A stretch of 64,000 nt of DNA from Nonlabens marinus S1-08 (GCF_000831385.1 NZ_AP014548.1:310001-374000); one strand, 5' to 3'; counted from the first letter of the stretch, positions 17,537 through 28,930 are shown. Translations and numbers: made by a program. Notes: generated by a model not told the origin, from the letters alone.

Positions 17537-18891
17537 TGACTTAATTTTTCTTTAACTCGTTCCACTTCTACTCCTATATCTCCAGCTCCTAACATCAAAA
17601 CAATTCGGTTGTCCATTTCTTCAATAAACTCGGCGAGATCTGTTTTTTGCACTACTGTACTCACCACTGGTGCATTTTCTTGCTCCCCAATGCGCTGGCA
17701 TAGCACAGCAGAGTCCACGCCTTCCATAGGCTCTTCTCTGGCTGCATATATATCTAAGATGCCCACGCAGTCAAATTGACTTAAGCTCCTTGCAAAGTCT
17801 TCCATAAAATCGTTAGTTCTAGAATACAAATGCGGTTGAAAAATTACCGTGTATTTCTCACCTGGATACATTTCTGCCACCGCATGGTACACAGCATCGA
17901 TTTCAGTTGGGTGGTGGGCATAATCATCAATAAGCACTCTTTCTAAAGTATCAATACGATAACTGAATCGTCTTTCTACACCCTGAAAACTAGCTAGTGC
18001 TGTTCGTAACTTTTCAATAGCAACACCATATTGATGTGCTATGGAAAGTGCGAGTAAGGCATTAGCTAAATTGTGACGTCCTGGAAGTTTGAGATAAAAG
18101 TTTTTTACTATGGAATCTGGCGTATGAAAATCAAAGTGATACGCACCATCAACGATGGTCAAATGCTCTGCATGAAAATCGCCATTCTCCACACCTACCG
18201 TGGCGGCTTCCCACTTTATAGCAGTATTGACAAAAAGCTTGTCTTTAGAAACTAGTCCAGCAAATTCTTTAAAAGATTCTTCAAAGGCTTCAGCACTTCC
18301 ATAAATATCTAGATGGTCTGGATCTATTGCTGTAATTCCAGCATAATCAGGCTGCAATTGTAAAAAAGATCTATCGAACTCATCTGCCTCCACGACCATA
18401 ACGTCTGTTCCAGAATTCAGATAGTTGGTCTGATATCCTTCTAGAATCCCACCTAAAAAGGCGGTCATTTTTACCTCACTATTATACAACAGGTGAGCAA
18501 GAATTGCACTAGTTGTTGTCTTACCGTGGGTACCGGCAATAGCTAGACAGGTCATTGTTTTAGAAATCTGACCTAGCAATTGCGCACGTTTAGTGATGGG
18601 AATTCCGCTTTCGCGAAAGCGAACCATCTCACCAAATCCTTGCGGCACAGCGGGTGTATAAACCACCTGAGCGGTGTCTGGATTCTTAAATTCTGCTGGA
18701 ATAACCTCGTAATTGTCATCGTAATGAATAGTAATCCCTTCTGTTTCCAGCTTTTTAGACAAGGATGTAATCACGCGATCGTAGCCTGAAACGGTTTTAC
18801 CCTGGGCATGCAAATATCTTGCTAGCGCACTCATACCTATACCGCCGATGCCGACGAAATAAAAATGGGTTATGTCTTTCAAATCACGCAT
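17533..18891 (-). CDS. murC: UDP-N-acetylmuramate--L-alanine ligase MurC
   Basis: ATP-dependent cytoplasmic ligase adding L-Ala to UDP-MurNAc, the first step of the peptide stem. The start [15 protein letters not shown] is the UDP-binding Rossmann loop, [11 protein letters not shown] is the ATP P-loop, [10 protein letters not shown] and [11 protein letters not shown] are the conserved Mur ligase and ligase C-terminal motifs. The length of 452 residues is normal. RFRESG near residue 90 is encoded by a genome palindrome (18606-18621) in a surface-loop region. It overlaps murG by 8 bases and ftsQ by 4. Confidence 0.97.
   Translation of the reverse strand: MRDLKDITHFYFVGIGGIGMSALARYLHAQGKTVSGYDRVITSLSKKLETEGITIHYDDNYEVIPAEFKNPDTAQVVYTPAVPQGFGEMVRFRESGIPITKRAQLLGQISKTMTCLAIAGTHGKTTTSAILAHLLYNSEVKMTAFLGGILEGYQTNYLNSGTDVMVVEADEFDRSFLQLQPDYAGITAIDPDHLDIYGSAEAFEESFKEFAGLVSKDKLFVNTAIKWEAATVGVENGDFHAEHLTIVDGAYHFDFHTPDSIVKNFYLKLPGRHNLANALLALSIAHQYGVAIEKLRTALASFQGVERRFSYRIDTLERVLIDDYAHHPTEIDAVYHAVAEMYPGEKYTVIFQPHLYSRTNDFMEDFARSLSQFDCVGILDIYAAREEPMEGVDSAVLCQRIGEQENAPVVSTVVQKTDLAEFIEEMDNRIVLMLGAGDIGVEVERVKEKLSQ
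18606..18621. repeat. Genome palindrome, copy 5 (in murC)
   Basis: 16-bp core; read in the alternative frame as RFRESG. Confidence 0.95.
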
Positions 18892-19978
18892 GTAGCAGTT
18901 GTTCTATATGATTTACAATGTCAATTGTTGCTTTAGGTTTAGCGAGTTTCGAAATGTTTGCTGACAATTTTTCTCGCAAAGGCTGGTCTGAAATAAGTTG
19001 TTTCCAGATGACTGGGAAATTATCTTCCAATTCTTGCTCACGTATCATTAATGCCGCATCCTCGTCCTGAATTGCTAAGGCGTTTTTAGTTTGATGATCT
19101 TCGGCCACATGAGGTGATGGAATGAAAAGAACGGGTTTACCTGCCAGCGCTAACTCTGATATTGTCCCGGCACCTGCTCGAGAAATGATCACATCTGCAG
19201 CAGCGTAGGCGAGATCCATACGGTCTACAAATTCCAACACCTTCACGGTTTCAGAATTGTAATTCTTATACTGCTCGTAATAAAGCTTCCCGCATTGCCA
19301 TAAGATTTGCACATCTTGCTCTAGATTTTGTAACTGGGATTCTATCAGCTGATTCACTCTTCTAGCTCCTAGGCTGCCGCCTAACACAAGAAGGACTTTT
19401 CTACTCTTATCTGTCTGTAACCCAAAATGAGACAAAGCATCTTTTTTATTCACTGGAATATCAATCAGATCTTGACGCACTGGATTACCGGTGAGCTCTA
19501 TTTTATTTTTAGGGAAGAAACGTTCCATGTGATCGCTTGCTACACAAATCTTTTGGACGCTTTTTGCCAATAGTTTATTTGTGATTCCGGGATAAGAATT
19601 TTGTTCTTGTATTAAGGTTGGAATACGGTTGCGGTGCGCCATATAAAGCAATGGCCCGCTGGCATAACCACCCGTTCCAATAGCCACATCTGGCTGGAAG
19701 TCGTTGATAATTTTTCTGGCGTCTAATAAACTCTTTACCACCTTGAAGGGAAATGCCAAATTCTTAGCAGATAAACTGCGCTGCAGTCCGCTTATCCACA
19801 GACCTCTAATCTCATAACCAGCCGCAGGAACTTTCTCCATCTCCATACGATCTTGAGCTCCCACAAAAAGGATCTCACAATCGCTCCATCGTCGACGGCA
19901 TTCATTTGCAATCGAGATCGCTGGGTAAATGTGACCACCAGTGCCACCACCTGATATGATGATTCTATAAGGCTTCAC
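18884..19978 (-). CDS. murG: Lipid II synthase MurG
   Basis: GT28-family glycosyltransferase that transfers GlcNAc from UDP-GlcNAc to lipid I at the inner face of the membrane. [17 protein letters not shown] is the first G-loop, [12 protein letters not shown] the second, and [25 protein letters not shown] the UDP-GlcNAc pocket, including the conserved Glu. The length of 364 residues is typical. It overlaps ftsW by 14 bases and murC by 8, showing tight translational coupling with its substrate pathway. Confidence 0.97.
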   Translation of the reverse strand: MKPYRIIISGGGTGGHIYPAISIANECRRRWSDCEILFVGAQDRMEMEKVPAAGYEIRGLWISGLQRSLSAKNLAFPFKVVKSLLDARKIINDFQPDVAIGTGGYASGPLLYMAHRNRIPTLIQEQNSYPGITNKLLAKSVQKICVASDHMERFFPKNKIELTGNPVRQDLIDIPVNKKDALSHFGLQTDKSRKVLLVLGGSLGARRVNQLIESQLQNLEQDVQILWQCGKLYYEQYKNYNSETVKVLEFVDRMDLAYAAADVIISRAGAGTISELALAGKPVLFIPSPHVAEDHQTKNALAIQDEDAALMIREQELEDNFPVIWKQLISDQPLREKLSANISKLAKPKATIDIVNHIEQLLHA

Positions 19979-21164
19979 TGAGAACGTCTAAGGGGTTCAA
20001 CTCTTCCTCAGGAGTTTCCTGAGCTTTAATAGCTTGTCTTTTTGCACTGACGCTTAAAATAATTCCGATAGCGAGGCATGTCATCCAGATGGAAGTTCCC
20101 CCACTGGAGATGAGCGGCAAGGTCTGACCGGTAACTGGAAATAGATTTACAGCCACTGCCATGTTGATAAGCGCCTGTAAAACGATAGGAAAACCAACAC
20201 CAATGACTAGCAGAGTACCAAAAATTGTATCTGCTTTATTTGCAATAACGACTACCCTAAACAATACGAGCATATAAACTAACAAGACTATACCGCCGCC
20301 TATCAAACCAAATTCCTCGATGATGATGGCATAAATAAAGTCACTGCTGGATTGTGGTAAAAAGTGTTTTTGCTGGCTCTTGCCTGGTCCTACACCACTG
20401 ATGTATCCTGTGGCAATCGCAGTTTTTGCTTTATCTACTTGATATACAGAATCAGAATCTCCATCCCCTGCAAAGCTTTCAATACGACTCGCCCAAGTAT
20501 CTACCCGATTAGGGAATACACCAGGCATGGCCTTCGCTAACAAAATGAAAAATGCAAGGGCTAGTAATCCAGCTCCAACGATTCCTAGTAAGTACTTCCA
20601 CGGATAACCTCCTATAAAACAAATCAACAACACCATCAAAAAGATGATAGCCGTGGTTGAGAAGTTAGATGGCAAGATCAACATCAAGACTAAGCCTACC
20701 GGAAGCCAAAGTGGCAAGAGCGATTTTTTAAATTCGATCACTTTATCCTTCATAGAATTCAGGTAGCGCGCTACCCAAACCATCAGCACTACAGCGGCAA
20801 GAGTGCTGGTCTGAAAGCCAACACCCACTACTGGTATTTGAATCCACCTGCTTGCATTTGCACCACCCATCTGTGTACCTTGAAAGGCAGTAAAAATGAG
20901 CAGCACTACAACAATGGGCAACATAATAAAGCTTAGGCCCTTGAAGTAGTTGTAAGGTATTTTATGTACCGCATAGGCAATACCTAGGCCTAAGACTAAA
21001 TGTGCAAAATGCTTGACTATATATTTCAAAGTATTCCCCTCGCCACCATTGAGGTATGCAAGGTTGCTGCTCGCACTGTACACAGGCAAGAACGAGAAGA
21101 TCGCAAGCATTACTACTAATGCCCACAGGAATAAATCTCCAGATATGTAATCTTTAATTTTCAA
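19965..21164 (-). CDS. ftsW: Peptidoglycan glycosyltransferase FtsW
   Basis: A SEDS-family polytopic inner-membrane protein that polymerises lipid II at the septum with FtsI. About ten hydrophobic segments are visible over 399 residues. The family loop ending [18 protein letters not shown] is present near residue 340, and SRIESFAG lies in the large periplasmic loop, where the catalytic Asp normally sits close by. It is placed one base after murD and overlaps murG. The assignment to FtsW and not RodA follows from dcw position. Confidence 0.94.
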   Translation of the reverse strand: MKIKDYISGDLFLWALVVMLAIFSFLPVYSASSNLAYLNGGEGNTLKYIVKHFAHLVLGLGIAYAVHKIPYNYFKGLSFIMLPIVVVLLIFTAFQGTQMGGANASRWIQIPVVGVGFQTSTLAAVVLMVWVARYLNSMKDKVIEFKKSLLPLWLPVGLVLMLILPSNFSTTAIIFLMVLLICFIGGYPWKYLLGIVGAGLLALAFFILLAKAMPGVFPNRVDTWASRIESFAGDGDSDSVYQVDKAKTAIATGYISGVGPGKSQQKHFLPQSSSDFIYAIIIEEFGLIGGGIVLLVYMLVLFRVVVIANKADTIFGTLLVIGVGFPIVLQALINMAVAVNLFPVTGQTLPLISSGGTSIWMTCLAIGIILSVSAKRQAIKAQETPEEELNPLDVLSEAL

Positions 21165-21165
21165 C

Positions 21166-22527
21166 TTATAATCCTCTTACGGCGTCTTTAAATTGGCGGC
21201 CTCTGTCTTCATAATTTTTAAATAAATCAAAACTGGCACAAGCTGGACTTAGTAATACATTGTCCCCAGCATCCGCTAGCTTATAAGCTACGCGTACTGC
21301 ATCTTCCATTGAATTTGTTTCTACCATTTGATCCACACACCCACTAAATGCATTTACAATTTTAGAGTTGTCTGTTCCCAAACACACAATAGCTTTTACA
21401 TGCTTATTAACTAGACCAAAGAGCTGGGAATAATCATTCCCTTTATCCACACCACCTACAATCCAGACAGTAGGATGCTCCATGCTATCAAGTGCATAGA
21501 AAGTGGCATTGACATTTGTGGCTTTAGAATCATTGATGTACTGCACTTTGTTAATCTTAAGCACCTGTTCTAGGCGGTGTTCTACACCTTGAAAGGATTG
21601 CATGCTCTGCCGGATCGTTTCCTTACGAATTTTTAAAAGTTTAGCGGTGGTTGCTGCTGCCATAGCATTGGCAGTGTTGTGTTGTCCCTTGAGGGAAAGT
21701 TGTTCAATCGGCATAGTGAATGGAGTTTGGTCAATCGCGACCTTTATTGTGTTGTTTGAAAGTGATGCACCGTATTCCAGTTCTCTTGTCATCGAGAAAG
21801 GAACTAGTGTAGATTTTGGTTTGTTTTTTTCTATTGCGCTGGTAATCGCCTCATCGTCTGCATTATAAACTAGGAAGTCATTTTCATCCTGATTCATAGC
21901 GATGCGCATTTTAGAGTCTATGTAGTTTTCAAATTTGTAATCGTAGCGGTCCAGGTGATCTGGAGTCACATTAAGCAATACAGCAATGTGAGGTTTGAAG
22001 TTTAAGATCCCGTCTAGCTGAAAACTACTTACTTCCAGCAATCGGTGTTCGGCAGGTCCTTCTACCAGTTGCTGGGCAAAGCTTTTACCTATGTTTCCTC
22101 CCATGGTATAATCCAATTCGGCTACCTGGAAAACGTGTCCTAATAAACTGGTGGTTGTGGTTTTACCATTGCTACCGGTAACAGCAACGATGGTCTCCGC
22201 TGTATGCGAGGCAGCAAATTCGATTTCCGAAATAACGGGTATACCTGCTTCAGTTACCTGTACAATAAGCGGTGCCGTATCAGGAATGCCTGGACTTTTC
22301 ACAATCAGGCTTGCCTTAAGAATTCGGTCAATGGAATGAGTTCCTGTCTCGTAGGGAATGTTTTGGGTTTGTAACGCTTTCGCGAAAGCGGAATCCAACT
22401 CATCTCTATTGCTCAAAAACACCTCATAACCACGGTCAGATGCCAGCAAGGCTGCACCAACGCCACTGATACCACCACCGAGGACGACCACGTTTGAAAA
22501 ATTATATGTGAATTTTTCCTGGCTCAT
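21166..22527 (-). CDS. murD: UDP-N-acetylmuramoylalanine--D-glutamate ligase MurD
   Basis: Cytoplasmic ligase adding D-Glu to UDP-MurNAc-L-Ala. VVLGGGISGVGAALLA is the UDP-binding loop, [14 protein letters not shown] the P-loop, and INDSKATNVNATFYAL and LLSPACASFDLFKNYEDRG are the MurD-specific C-terminal motifs. The length of 453 residues is normal. SAFAKAL near residue 47 comes from a genome palindrome at 22375-22390. Its start codon shares one base with the mraY stop. Confidence 0.97.
   Translation of the reverse strand: MSQEKFTYNFSNVVVLGGGISGVGAALLASDRGYEVFLSNRDELDSAFAKALQTQNIPYETGTHSIDRILKASLIVKSPGIPDTAPLIVQVTEAGIPVISEIEFAASHTAETIVAVTGSNGKTTTTSLLGHVFQVAELDYTMGGNIGKSFAQQLVEGPAEHRLLEVSSFQLDGILNFKPHIAVLLNVTPDHLDRYDYKFENYIDSKMRIAMNQDENDFLVYNADDEAITSAIEKNKPKSTLVPFSMTRELEYGASLSNNTIKVAIDQTPFTMPIEQLSLKGQHNTANAMAAATTAKLLKIRKETIRQSMQSFQGVEHRLEQVLKINKVQYINDSKATNVNATFYALDSMEHPTVWIVGGVDKGNDYSQLFGLVNKHVKAIVCLGTDNSKIVNAFSGCVDQMVETNSMEDAVRVAYKLADAGDNVLLSPACASFDLFKNYEDRGRQFKDAVRGL
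22375..22390. repeat. Genome palindrome, copy 6 (in murD)
   Basis: 16-bp core; read as SAFAKAL. Confidence 0.95.
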
Positions 22528-23759
22528 TAGCGTACTTTAAGTGTTACGATGGATATGATAGCGAGTAAAATTCCTACAATCCAGAAGCGAACTACTATTT
22601 TACTCTCGTGAAAACCACGTTTTTGGTAATGATGGTGCAATGGCGACATCAAAAAGATGCGACGGCCTTCACCTGAAACTTTTCGGGTGTATTTGAACCA
22701 ACTCACTTGCATAACCACAGATAAATTTTCCATGATGAATACACCGCAAAGGATGGGAATCAATAGCTCCTTGCGTGTAGCGATAGCTAATACTGCGATG
22801 ATTCCACCTATGGTTAGACTTCCTGTATCGCCCATAAACACCTGAGCTGGGAACGTATTGTACCATAAAAATCCAACCAAAGCACCTGCAAAGGCAGTGA
22901 CAAATACCACCATCTCGCCAGAGTTGGGTATGTACATCACATTGAGGTAATCTGAGAAAATGATGTTTCCTGAAATCCATGCAAAAAGCGCTAGCGTGAT
23001 GACAACGATGGTACTGGTTCCCGCGGCGAGTCCATCGATCCCGTCTGTGAGGTTGGCACCGTTGGAGACTGCAGTTACAATGAATATGACGATAGGGATA
23101 AAAATGAGCCAGGCATATTTAGCCAGGTCTGGATTGATCCATGTCAGTAAGGATGCATAATCAAACTCGTTTTCTTTTACGAATGGAATGGTTGTCTTAG
23201 TAGATTGTTCTGCTGGGCCAAATTCTACTGGAGAATTTTGAGTACTGAGTTCCTGTGAGGCCTGAGGATTTACAATTTCTTCCTTGATGGTAACGTCCTC
23301 ATGAAAATACATCGTGGCACCGATAATACACCCTAGTACTACCTGACCTATCACCTTGAACCAGCCTTTCAAACCGCCTTTATCTTTTTTAAAGATCTTG
23401 ATGTAATCATCAGCAAAACCTATCAAACCCATCCATACAGTTGTGACTATAAGCATGATAACATAAATATTATCCAATTGGGACAATAACAAAACAGGAA
23501 TTAGAGTCGCCAGAATGATGATTACCCCACCCATTGTAGGAGTTCCTGCTTTTTGAGCTTGACCTTCTAAACCTAGATCACGTACACTTTCACCTACTTG
23601 CTTGCGCTGCAGATAATTAATAATGCGCTTCCCATAAATAGTTGAAAATCCTAAAGAAAAAACAAAGGCTATCGCAGACCTGAAGGTGATAAACTCAAAC
23701 AATGAGGCCCCAGGTATTTGAAACTCGCTTTCCAGATATTGAAATAGGTAATAGAGCAT
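22527..23759 (-). CDS. mraY: Phospho-N-acetylmuramoyl-pentapeptide-transferase MraY
   Basis: Inner-membrane enzyme that makes lipid I by transferring phospho-MurNAc-pentapeptide to undecaprenyl phosphate. [22 protein letters not shown] (the Asp-Asp pair) and [12 protein letters not shown] are diagnostic, and [11 protein letters not shown] is the family's C-terminal His motif. At 410 residues it is about 50 longer than E. coli MraY: an insertion of hydrophilic residues (roughly 150-200, rich in Glu, Ser and Thr) lies between membrane segments, as is common in Bacteroidetes. Confidence 0.97.
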   Translation of the reverse strand: MLYYLFQYLESEFQIPGASLFEFITFRSAIAFVFSLGFSTIYGKRIINYLQRKQVGESVRDLGLEGQAQKAGTPTMGGVIIILATLIPVLLLSQLDNIYVIMLIVTTVWMGLIGFADDYIKIFKKDKGGLKGWFKVIGQVVLGCIIGATMYFHEDVTIKEEIVNPQASQELSTQNSPVEFGPAEQSTKTTIPFVKENEFDYASLLTWINPDLAKYAWLIFIPIVIFIVTAVSNGANLTDGIDGLAAGTSTIVVITLALFAWISGNIIFSDYLNVMYIPNSGEMVVFVTAFAGALVGFLWYNTFPAQVFMGDTGSLTIGGIIAVLAIATRKELLIPILCGVFIMENLSVVMQVSWFKYTRKVSGEGRRIFLMSPLHHHYQKRGFHESKIVVRFWIVGILLAIISIVTLKVR

Positions 23760-23760
23760 G

Positions 23761-25227
23761 TTATTTTTCTAGTTGGTTGAGTATGGTGGTAATCTTTAAG
23801 CGGTCGTCAAAATCGTGACGTATGCCATTGATCTCTTGATAGGTTTCATGGCCTTTCCCAGCTATGAGAATGATATCTTTTTCGCCAGCCATGTTGGCTG
23901 CCGTTTTTATTGCTTGTTCTCGATCTGCAATCGTAATGGACTTTTTAAAATTTTGAGGCTCGACACCAGACTCCATTTCTTTCAATATTGTAAGTGGATC
24001 CTCAGTTCTTGGATTATCGCTGGTCAGGATCACCTTATCGCTTAACGAGGTGGCTATGTTTGCCATGATAGGGCGCTTGGTATTGTCCCGATCACCGCCA
24101 CAGCCTACTACGGTAATCAGGTTTTCATTTTTTGTACGAATGCTATTGATAGTTTCCAATACGTTTTTAAGTGCATCCGGTGTATGGGCATAATCTATAA
24201 TAGCGGTAATGTGACTTTTAGCGGTAGTGAAGTATTGAAATCGTCCTGCCACACCGTCGAGTTTAGAAATTGTTTCCAAAACTTCAAGTTCTGTCAAACC
24301 TAATTCCATAGCACAGGCATAAATGGCTAGTACATTATAGGCATTGAACTCCCCTATCATTTTAGTCCACAACTCGTGACCGTTTACTTTCAAGAGCAAT
24401 CCGCCAAATTGGTTTTCTAAAATTTGCGCTTGATAATCCGTATAGGTTTTTAATGCATAACCTAATTTTATAGCTTTCGTATTCTGAACCATGACTGGTC
24501 CGTTTTTATCGTCTTTATTGTAGATAGCAAAAGCAGTAGCTGGCAATTCATCAAAGAATCGTTTTTTCACATCTCGATACTCTGCGAAAGTGGCGTGGTA
24601 ATCCAAGTGGTCATGAGAAAGGTTTGTGAAAATTCCACCGGCAAAATGCAAACCAGTGACTCTTTCTTGAGCAATACCGTGACTGCTGACTTCCATGAAA
24701 CAATAATCTACACCTGCGCCTCTCATAGCGTCAAGATGTTCATTGATGGTCATAGGATCTGGAGTGGTATGCTTTGTAGCAATGGATTTACCATCAATTA
24801 AGATCTCAACAGTAGAAATAAGACCTGTTTTATATCCTAAGTTTTTGAAAAGCTGATATAATAAACTTGTAGTGGTGGTTTTCCCATTCGTACCAGTAAC
24901 TCCTACGAGCTTCATGTCGCGGGAAGGATTCTCATAAAAATTTGCTGCCATAAGTGCCAGCGCTTTATGAGAGTTTTCAACTACTACATATGTTACATCG
25001 CTGTTCTGGTCAGTAGGTAACTCTTCTACTACCATGGCACGCGCTCCTAATTCTATAGCTTTCTCTATATATTCATGCCCATCACTAGCTGTTCCTTTGA
25101 TAGCCACAAAAACATCATCAGTTGCTACCGCTCTAGAGTCAAAGACAATTTTTTCTACGTTTACATCAGTAACACCAACGACTTTATCGATGCTTACTTT
25201 GTATAATAAATCTCTCAGTTTTTTCAT
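23761..25227 (-). CDS. murE: UDP-MurNAc-tripeptide synthetase MurE (meso-DAP type)
   Basis: Cytoplasmic ligase adding the third stem residue. The P-loop [10 protein letters not shown] is at 111-120, and [13 protein letters not shown] carries the conserved Ser-His. DNPR at 404-407 is the motif associated with meso-diaminopimelate specificity, as against lysine, so this organism should have DAP-type peptidoglycan. The length of 488 residues is normal. It overlaps ftsI by four bases (ATGA-type coupling) and precedes mraY by one base. Confidence 0.96.
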   Translation of the reverse strand: MKKLRDLLYKVSIDKVVGVTDVNVEKIVFDSRAVATDDVFVAIKGTASDGHEYIEKAIELGARAMVVEELPTDQNSDVTYVVVENSHKALALMAANFYENPSRDMKLVGVTGTNGKTTTTSLLYQLFKNLGYKTGLISTVEILIDGKSIATKHTTPDPMTINEHLDAMRGAGVDYCFMEVSSHGIAQERVTGLHFAGGIFTNLSHDHLDYHATFAEYRDVKKRFFDELPATAFAIYNKDDKNGPVMVQNTKAIKLGYALKTYTDYQAQILENQFGGLLLKVNGHELWTKMIGEFNAYNVLAIYACAMELGLTELEVLETISKLDGVAGRFQYFTTAKSHITAIIDYAHTPDALKNVLETINSIRTKNENLITVVGCGGDRDNTKRPIMANIATSLSDKVILTSDNPRTEDPLTILKEMESGVEPQNFKKSITIADREQAIKTAANMAGEKDIILIAGKGHETYQEINGIRHDFDDRLKITTILNQLEK

Positions 25228-27203
25228 GATAGAGTAAGAATAACTTGATGTGACTTATTGATTTCAGTCCCAGGCTTGATGCTTTGGCTGGATACTTTCC
25301 CTGAACCTACAATCTTGACCTTTGCCCCCATGTTTTCAATGATGGTAATGGCATCCATAACTTCCATACCTCGCAAGTCGGGTAGGTTTTTAGTGGCTTT
25401 TCTAGCTTTTGTATAATAGACCTCCTTGTTTTTGATAATTTCAGAAGGAACTTCTTTGGGTAGATTGATCTCGTCTGCACGTGGGTTACTAGCGTATATT
25501 TTTTGAGCAATCTTTTTAAAAACTGGTCCCGCCACGATGTTGCCATAGTATCCTTTAGCGGTATTAGGCTTGTGGATTACGACAATACAACTGTACTTAG
25601 GCTTATCTGCTGGGAAATAACCTGCGAAAGAAGCGATGTAGTTTCCTGCACTCTTCCAATATTCCGTTTGACAAGTACCTGTTTTTCCTGCCATACTAAA
25701 ATTCTCACTGTACAAATTTTGTGCGGTGCCACGACGCACCACATTTTCCATCATCACTTTTACCTTGTCAATAGTTTCTTGACTGCAAATGGATGGGTTG
25801 ATGATCTGGCGATCGTATTTTTCTATTAATTTATTTTTTGAACGAACCTCTTTGATCAATCGTGGCTTCACCATCACGCCATTATTTGCAACGGCATTAT
25901 AAAATGTCAATGTTTGTAAGGGTGTCATTTGAACCCCATAACCGAATCCCATCCACGGTAAGGAAAGACCGCTCCAGTTTGCATCGTCTGGATGTGGTAT
26001 CAGTGGAGCTCCTTCTCCTATAATAGGAAGCCCCAATTTATTTTGAATGTTCATGCTGTAAAGTCGATCCACATAGCGCTCTGGATCGTCAGCATAATTT
26101 TCTTGTACCATTTGGACAAGTGCAGTGTTGGAACTAAGCTCAAAGGCTTTGGCAACGCTTATTTTGCCATAACCTCCATATTTTGAATCTCGTACATTCC
26201 TTCCGTAATAAGATATTTTCCCGTTTTGAGTATCGAATACTGTGCTCGTATCTATCACCTTATCCTCTAATGCTGCAATCACACTCATTAACTTGAAGGT
26301 GGAACCCGGCTCGTGAGACTCCCACAAGGCATAGTTGCGCTTTTCAAAGTATTTACCATCACTGGAGCGGCCCAGATTAGACAAGGCTTTGATCTCTCCA
26401 GTTGCGACTTCCATCACCACAGCAGTACCATGGTCTGCTTCAAAATATTCTAATTGTTCTAACAACGCATGATGCGCTACATCTTGCATGTTCACATCTA
26501 TAGTAGTGTACACATCGCGCCCATCTCTAGGCTCAATCTCATTGACATTATTTATAGGGCGCCATTCATTACCTGAAATCTTTTGTTCTAATCTAGAACC
26601 GTCATCACCTTTCAAAAATGCACGGTAAGCGCCTTCCAGACCAACACTTGGTTTACCCGGCTCGTCATACCCAACCAGTCGTTCGGCCATTTTACCTAGC
26701 GGGTATTCTCTTTCAACATGAGGCTCAACAATCAAACCTCCTCTGTAAGCTCCACGCTTGAATAATGGAAATTGCTTGATTTCTTGTAAATCAGTAAAGC
26801 TTATATTTTTGGCAATCTCTAAATACCTTGAATTGTTCGTCCTTGCCTTTTGAAACTTTTTAAGCAATTCTGATTTGGGGACGTTCAGCTTTCGCGAAAG
26901 CGAACTTGCCAGAGGTTCAATTTCTTTATTGAAATCATCTTGACCAGGAGCCACTGCATCAAAGCGTATGTCATATTTAGTTATCGACGTCGCGAGCAAC
27001 TGACCGTTAGCATCGTAAAGGTTTCCACGATTCGCATCTACAATTTGATTGCGGAAGATGCGCTGCTCTGCTTTGGCTCGATACTCTTTTCCTTCCCAAA
27101 ACTGGATATGCACGATCTGCGCCACGATAGCGATCGCCACCACGGCAAAGAAAATAGACACGCCATAGATGCGGTACAAGATGTTCTTATCTGTGGTTGC
27201 CAT
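25224..27203 (-). CDS. ftsI: Septal transpeptidase FtsI (PBP3) with C-terminal PASTA domain
   Basis: A 659-residue class B penicillin-binding protein that cross-links septal peptidoglycan. One membrane anchor (residues 12-34), a dimerisation domain, then transpeptidase motifs STFK with Ser301, SSN in FELSSNTALVQM, and KTGT in AGKTGTCQTEYW. A single PASTA domain (LPDLRGMEVMDAITIIENMG onward) ends the protein, as in SpoVD-like and Bacteroidetes FtsI. The genome palindrome at 26887-26902 encodes SLSRKL (101-106) in a non-catalytic region. It overlaps ftsL by one base. Confidence 0.95.
   Translation of the reverse strand: MATTDKNILYRIYGVSIFFAVVAIAIVAQIVHIQFWEGKEYRAKAEQRIFRNQIVDANRGNLYDANGQLLATSITKYDIRFDAVAPGQDDFNKEIEPLASSLSRKLNVPKSELLKKFQKARTNNSRYLEIAKNISFTDLQEIKQFPLFKRGAYRGGLIVEPHVEREYPLGKMAERLVGYDEPGKPSVGLEGAYRAFLKGDDGSRLEQKISGNEWRPINNVNEIEPRDGRDVYTTIDVNMQDVAHHALLEQLEYFEADHGTAVVMEVATGEIKALSNLGRSSDGKYFEKRNYALWESHEPGSTFKLMSVIAALEDKVIDTSTVFDTQNGKISYYGRNVRDSKYGGYGKISVAKAFELSSNTALVQMVQENYADDPERYVDRLYSMNIQNKLGLPIIGEGAPLIPHPDDANWSGLSLPWMGFGYGVQMTPLQTLTFYNAVANNGVMVKPRLIKEVRSKNKLIEKYDRQIINPSICSQETIDKVKVMMENVVRRGTAQNLYSENFSMAGKTGTCQTEYWKSAGNYIASFAGYFPADKPKYSCIVVIHKPNTAKGYYGNIVAGPVFKKIAQKIYASNPRADEINLPKEVPSEIIKNKEVYYTKARKATKNLPDLRGMEVMDAITIIENMGAKVKIVGSGKVSSQSIKPGTEINKSHQVILTLS
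26887..26902. repeat. Genome palindrome, copy 7 (in ftsI)
   Basis: Core with one left-end change (AGCTTTCGCGAAAGCG); read in the third frame as SLSRKL. Confidence 0.9.
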
Positions 27204-27520
27204 TAATTAGTGCGATTAACTATGATTTTATAAGGCGGCTCTTTAGGCGGAGCGATGCCTGTTTCTTTAAGTCGACTGGCTACAGTACTCTCCATTTGCA
27301 GGAACATCAATTGTCGCTGGCCATCGACATACTCACTTCTCAATTCATTCACCTCATCGCTAAGCTGTCCCATGTAATGAACCTTGCTTTCAAAACGATG
27401 ACCAGTCCAGATCATAAATAAAGCAAGACCTGTGACAAACAGCATGAACTTCCAATTTTTGAAAGCATCTTGATTGGTCAGGAAACCACCTCGTAAAAAG
27501 TCATAGAATTTGGCTGCCAT
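27203..27520 (-). CDS. ftsL: FtsL-like cell division protein
   Basis: A 105-residue bitopic protein: a short cytoplasmic start, one membrane segment (residues 26-42, FMLFVTGLALFMIWTGH) and a periplasmic coiled-coil stretch (about 50-85: QLSDEVNELRSEYVDGQRQLMFLQMESTV). Size, topology and position between rsmH and ftsI identify it as the FtsL equivalent, which scaffolds FtsQ-FtsB-FtsI-FtsW. Sequence identity across the family is very low, so position carries much of the weight. Confidence 0.85.
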   Translation of the reverse strand: MAAKFYDFLRGGFLTNQDAFKNWKFMLFVTGLALFMIWTGHRFESKVHYMGQLSDEVNELRSEYVDGQRQLMFLQMESTVASRLKETGIAPPKEPPYKIIVNRTN

Positions 27521-27521
27521 A

Positions 27522-28439
27522 TTATTCTTGCTCTAACCGTTCAGCGATGCGCAATTTTGCACTGCGAGCGCGACTGTTTTCTTTCAACTCTTCCTTACTA
27601 GGAACGATAAGCCCTCCTACTTTTTTGAAGGGAACGCTAACTCTTCCAAACACATCTTTTTCTGGTTCGCCTTCAAATAACCCATTGCGAATAAATCGTT
27701 TTACCGGACGATCTTCTAAGGAGTGGTATGAGATCACGCTCAAGCGACCATCTACTTTCAGTAAATCTCTAGCCTGTTCTAGAAATTCATACAAGGCCTC
27801 CATTTCTCTATTTACTTCTATACGTATGGCTTGAAAAACTTGAGCCATTTGCTTGTTCTCAATACGTGCTGGCACTAGTGGAGCACATATCTTCTTGAGA
27901 TCTTCTACGGTCTGTACGGGTGTATTTTGTCTACTAGCAACAATACTTTTAGCAATTCGTGGCGCGTTGCGCAACTCACCGTACTCCTTAAATATTCTAC
28001 GTAAATCAGATTCATCATATTGATTGAGCACCTTCACGGCGTCCAGCTCTGATTTTTGATTCATCCTCATATCAAGTCGTGACTCAAACCTGGTGGAGAA
28101 CCCACGAGACGGCTCGTTAAATTGATGGGAGCTCACTCCTAAATCTGCTAGGATACCATCAACTTGCTTGACCCCATAAAGCCGTAAAAAACGCTTGATG
28201 TATCTAAAGTTTTCAGGTATTAAATCAAACCTATCGTCCTCAATGATGTTGCGTTGTGCATCTGGGTCCTGATCAAAAGCATACAATTTACCTTGCGGGC
28301 CTAGTCTACTTAAGATCTCTCGAGAATGGCCACCACCACCATAGGTAACATCGACATAAATACCGTCAGGTTTTATGTCGAGCCCATCTACAGATTCCTT
28401 AAGCAGGACTGGATTATGATAAGAGGTCTGTTGTGTCAT
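27522..28439 (-). CDS. rsmH: 16S rRNA m4C1402 methyltransferase RsmH (MraW)
   Basis: SAM-dependent methyltransferase that N4-methylates C1402 of 16S rRNA. YHNPVLLKESVDGL is the usual start, DVTYGGGGHSREIL the SAM-binding glycine loop, ILADLGVSSHQFNEPSRGFS the family signature, and ISYHSLEDRPVKRFIR the substrate-side motif. The length of 305 residues is normal. Its start overlaps the mraZ 3' end by 26 bases, so the two are translationally coupled as in most dcw clusters. Confidence 0.97.
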   Translation of the reverse strand: MTQQTSYHNPVLLKESVDGLDIKPDGIYVDVTYGGGGHSREILSRLGPQGKLYAFDQDPDAQRNIIEDDRFDLIPENFRYIKRFLRLYGVKQVDGILADLGVSSHQFNEPSRGFSTRFESRLDMRMNQKSELDAVKVLNQYDESDLRRIFKEYGELRNAPRIAKSIVASRQNTPVQTVEDLKKICAPLVPARIENKQMAQVFQAIRIEVNREMEALYEFLEQARDLLKVDGRLSVISYHSLEDRPVKRFIRNGLFEGEPEKDVFGRVSVPFKKVGGLIVPSKEELKENSRARSAKLRIAERLEQE

Positions 28440-28881
28440 TTCCCATTACTTCTTGAGCGAGGTCTGCAAAGTCTGCCGCACTGGCACCAACAGCTTCCTC
28501 GTATTTGTCTTTATCCCAGATTTCAATAATATTGATAGCACTAGCCACTGTAAGCTCCTTAGATATTCCAGCAAAACCAATTAAATCCCTAGGGATGAGC
28601 AGTCTTCCATTTGCATCTACCTCAACGGTTTTTACACCTGCAGTGAAAAGGCGTATGAAGTCGTTATGATTTTTTTTAAACCGGTTAAGCTTGCCTATTT
28701 TTTCCATCACTGCATTCCATTCCTTCATAGGATACAACTCTAAACAAGGCTGGAATATGGAACGGCGAATCACAAAACCTTCCTCGATCATAGGAAGCAA
28801 CTGCTTCTTGATTGCGGCGGGCATCATAAAGCGACCTTTTGCGTCTGCTTTACACTCGTATGTTCCTATGAAATTGGTCAT
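28414..28881 (-). CDS. mraZ: Transcriptional regulator/division protein MraZ
   Basis: A 155-residue protein with two SpoVT/AbrB-like half-domains: GTYECKADAKGRFMMPAAIKKQL near the start and TVEVDANGRLLIPRDLIGFAG near residue 90. MraZ is a nucleoid-bound regulator that binds direct repeats upstream of its own gene and controls the dcw cluster. Three such repeats with 10-bp spacing lie at 28931-28954, just upstream of its -7 box (28911-28918), supporting autoregulation here. Confidence 0.96.
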   Translation of the reverse strand: MTNFIGTYECKADAKGRFMMPAAIKKQLLPMIEEGFVIRRSIFQPCLELYPMKEWNAVMEKIGKLNRFKKNHNDFIRLFTAGVKTVEVDANGRLLIPRDLIGFAGISKELTVASAINIIEIWDKDKYEEAVGASAADFADLAQEVMGNDTTDLLS

Positions 28882-28910
28882 TAAAAATGGGCCTAATCGA
28901 CTGTTATAGT

Positions 28911-28918
28911 CAAATATA
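28911..28918 (-). promoter_or_regulatory. Promoter -7 box of mraZ/dcw cluster (TATATTTG)
   Basis: Exact match to the Bacteroidetes -7 consensus TANNTTTG, 29 bases before the mraZ ATG. No clear -33 TTTG is visible; the MraZ repeats occupy that region. Confidence 0.65.
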
Positions 28919-28930
28919 GAAAACTCTTAC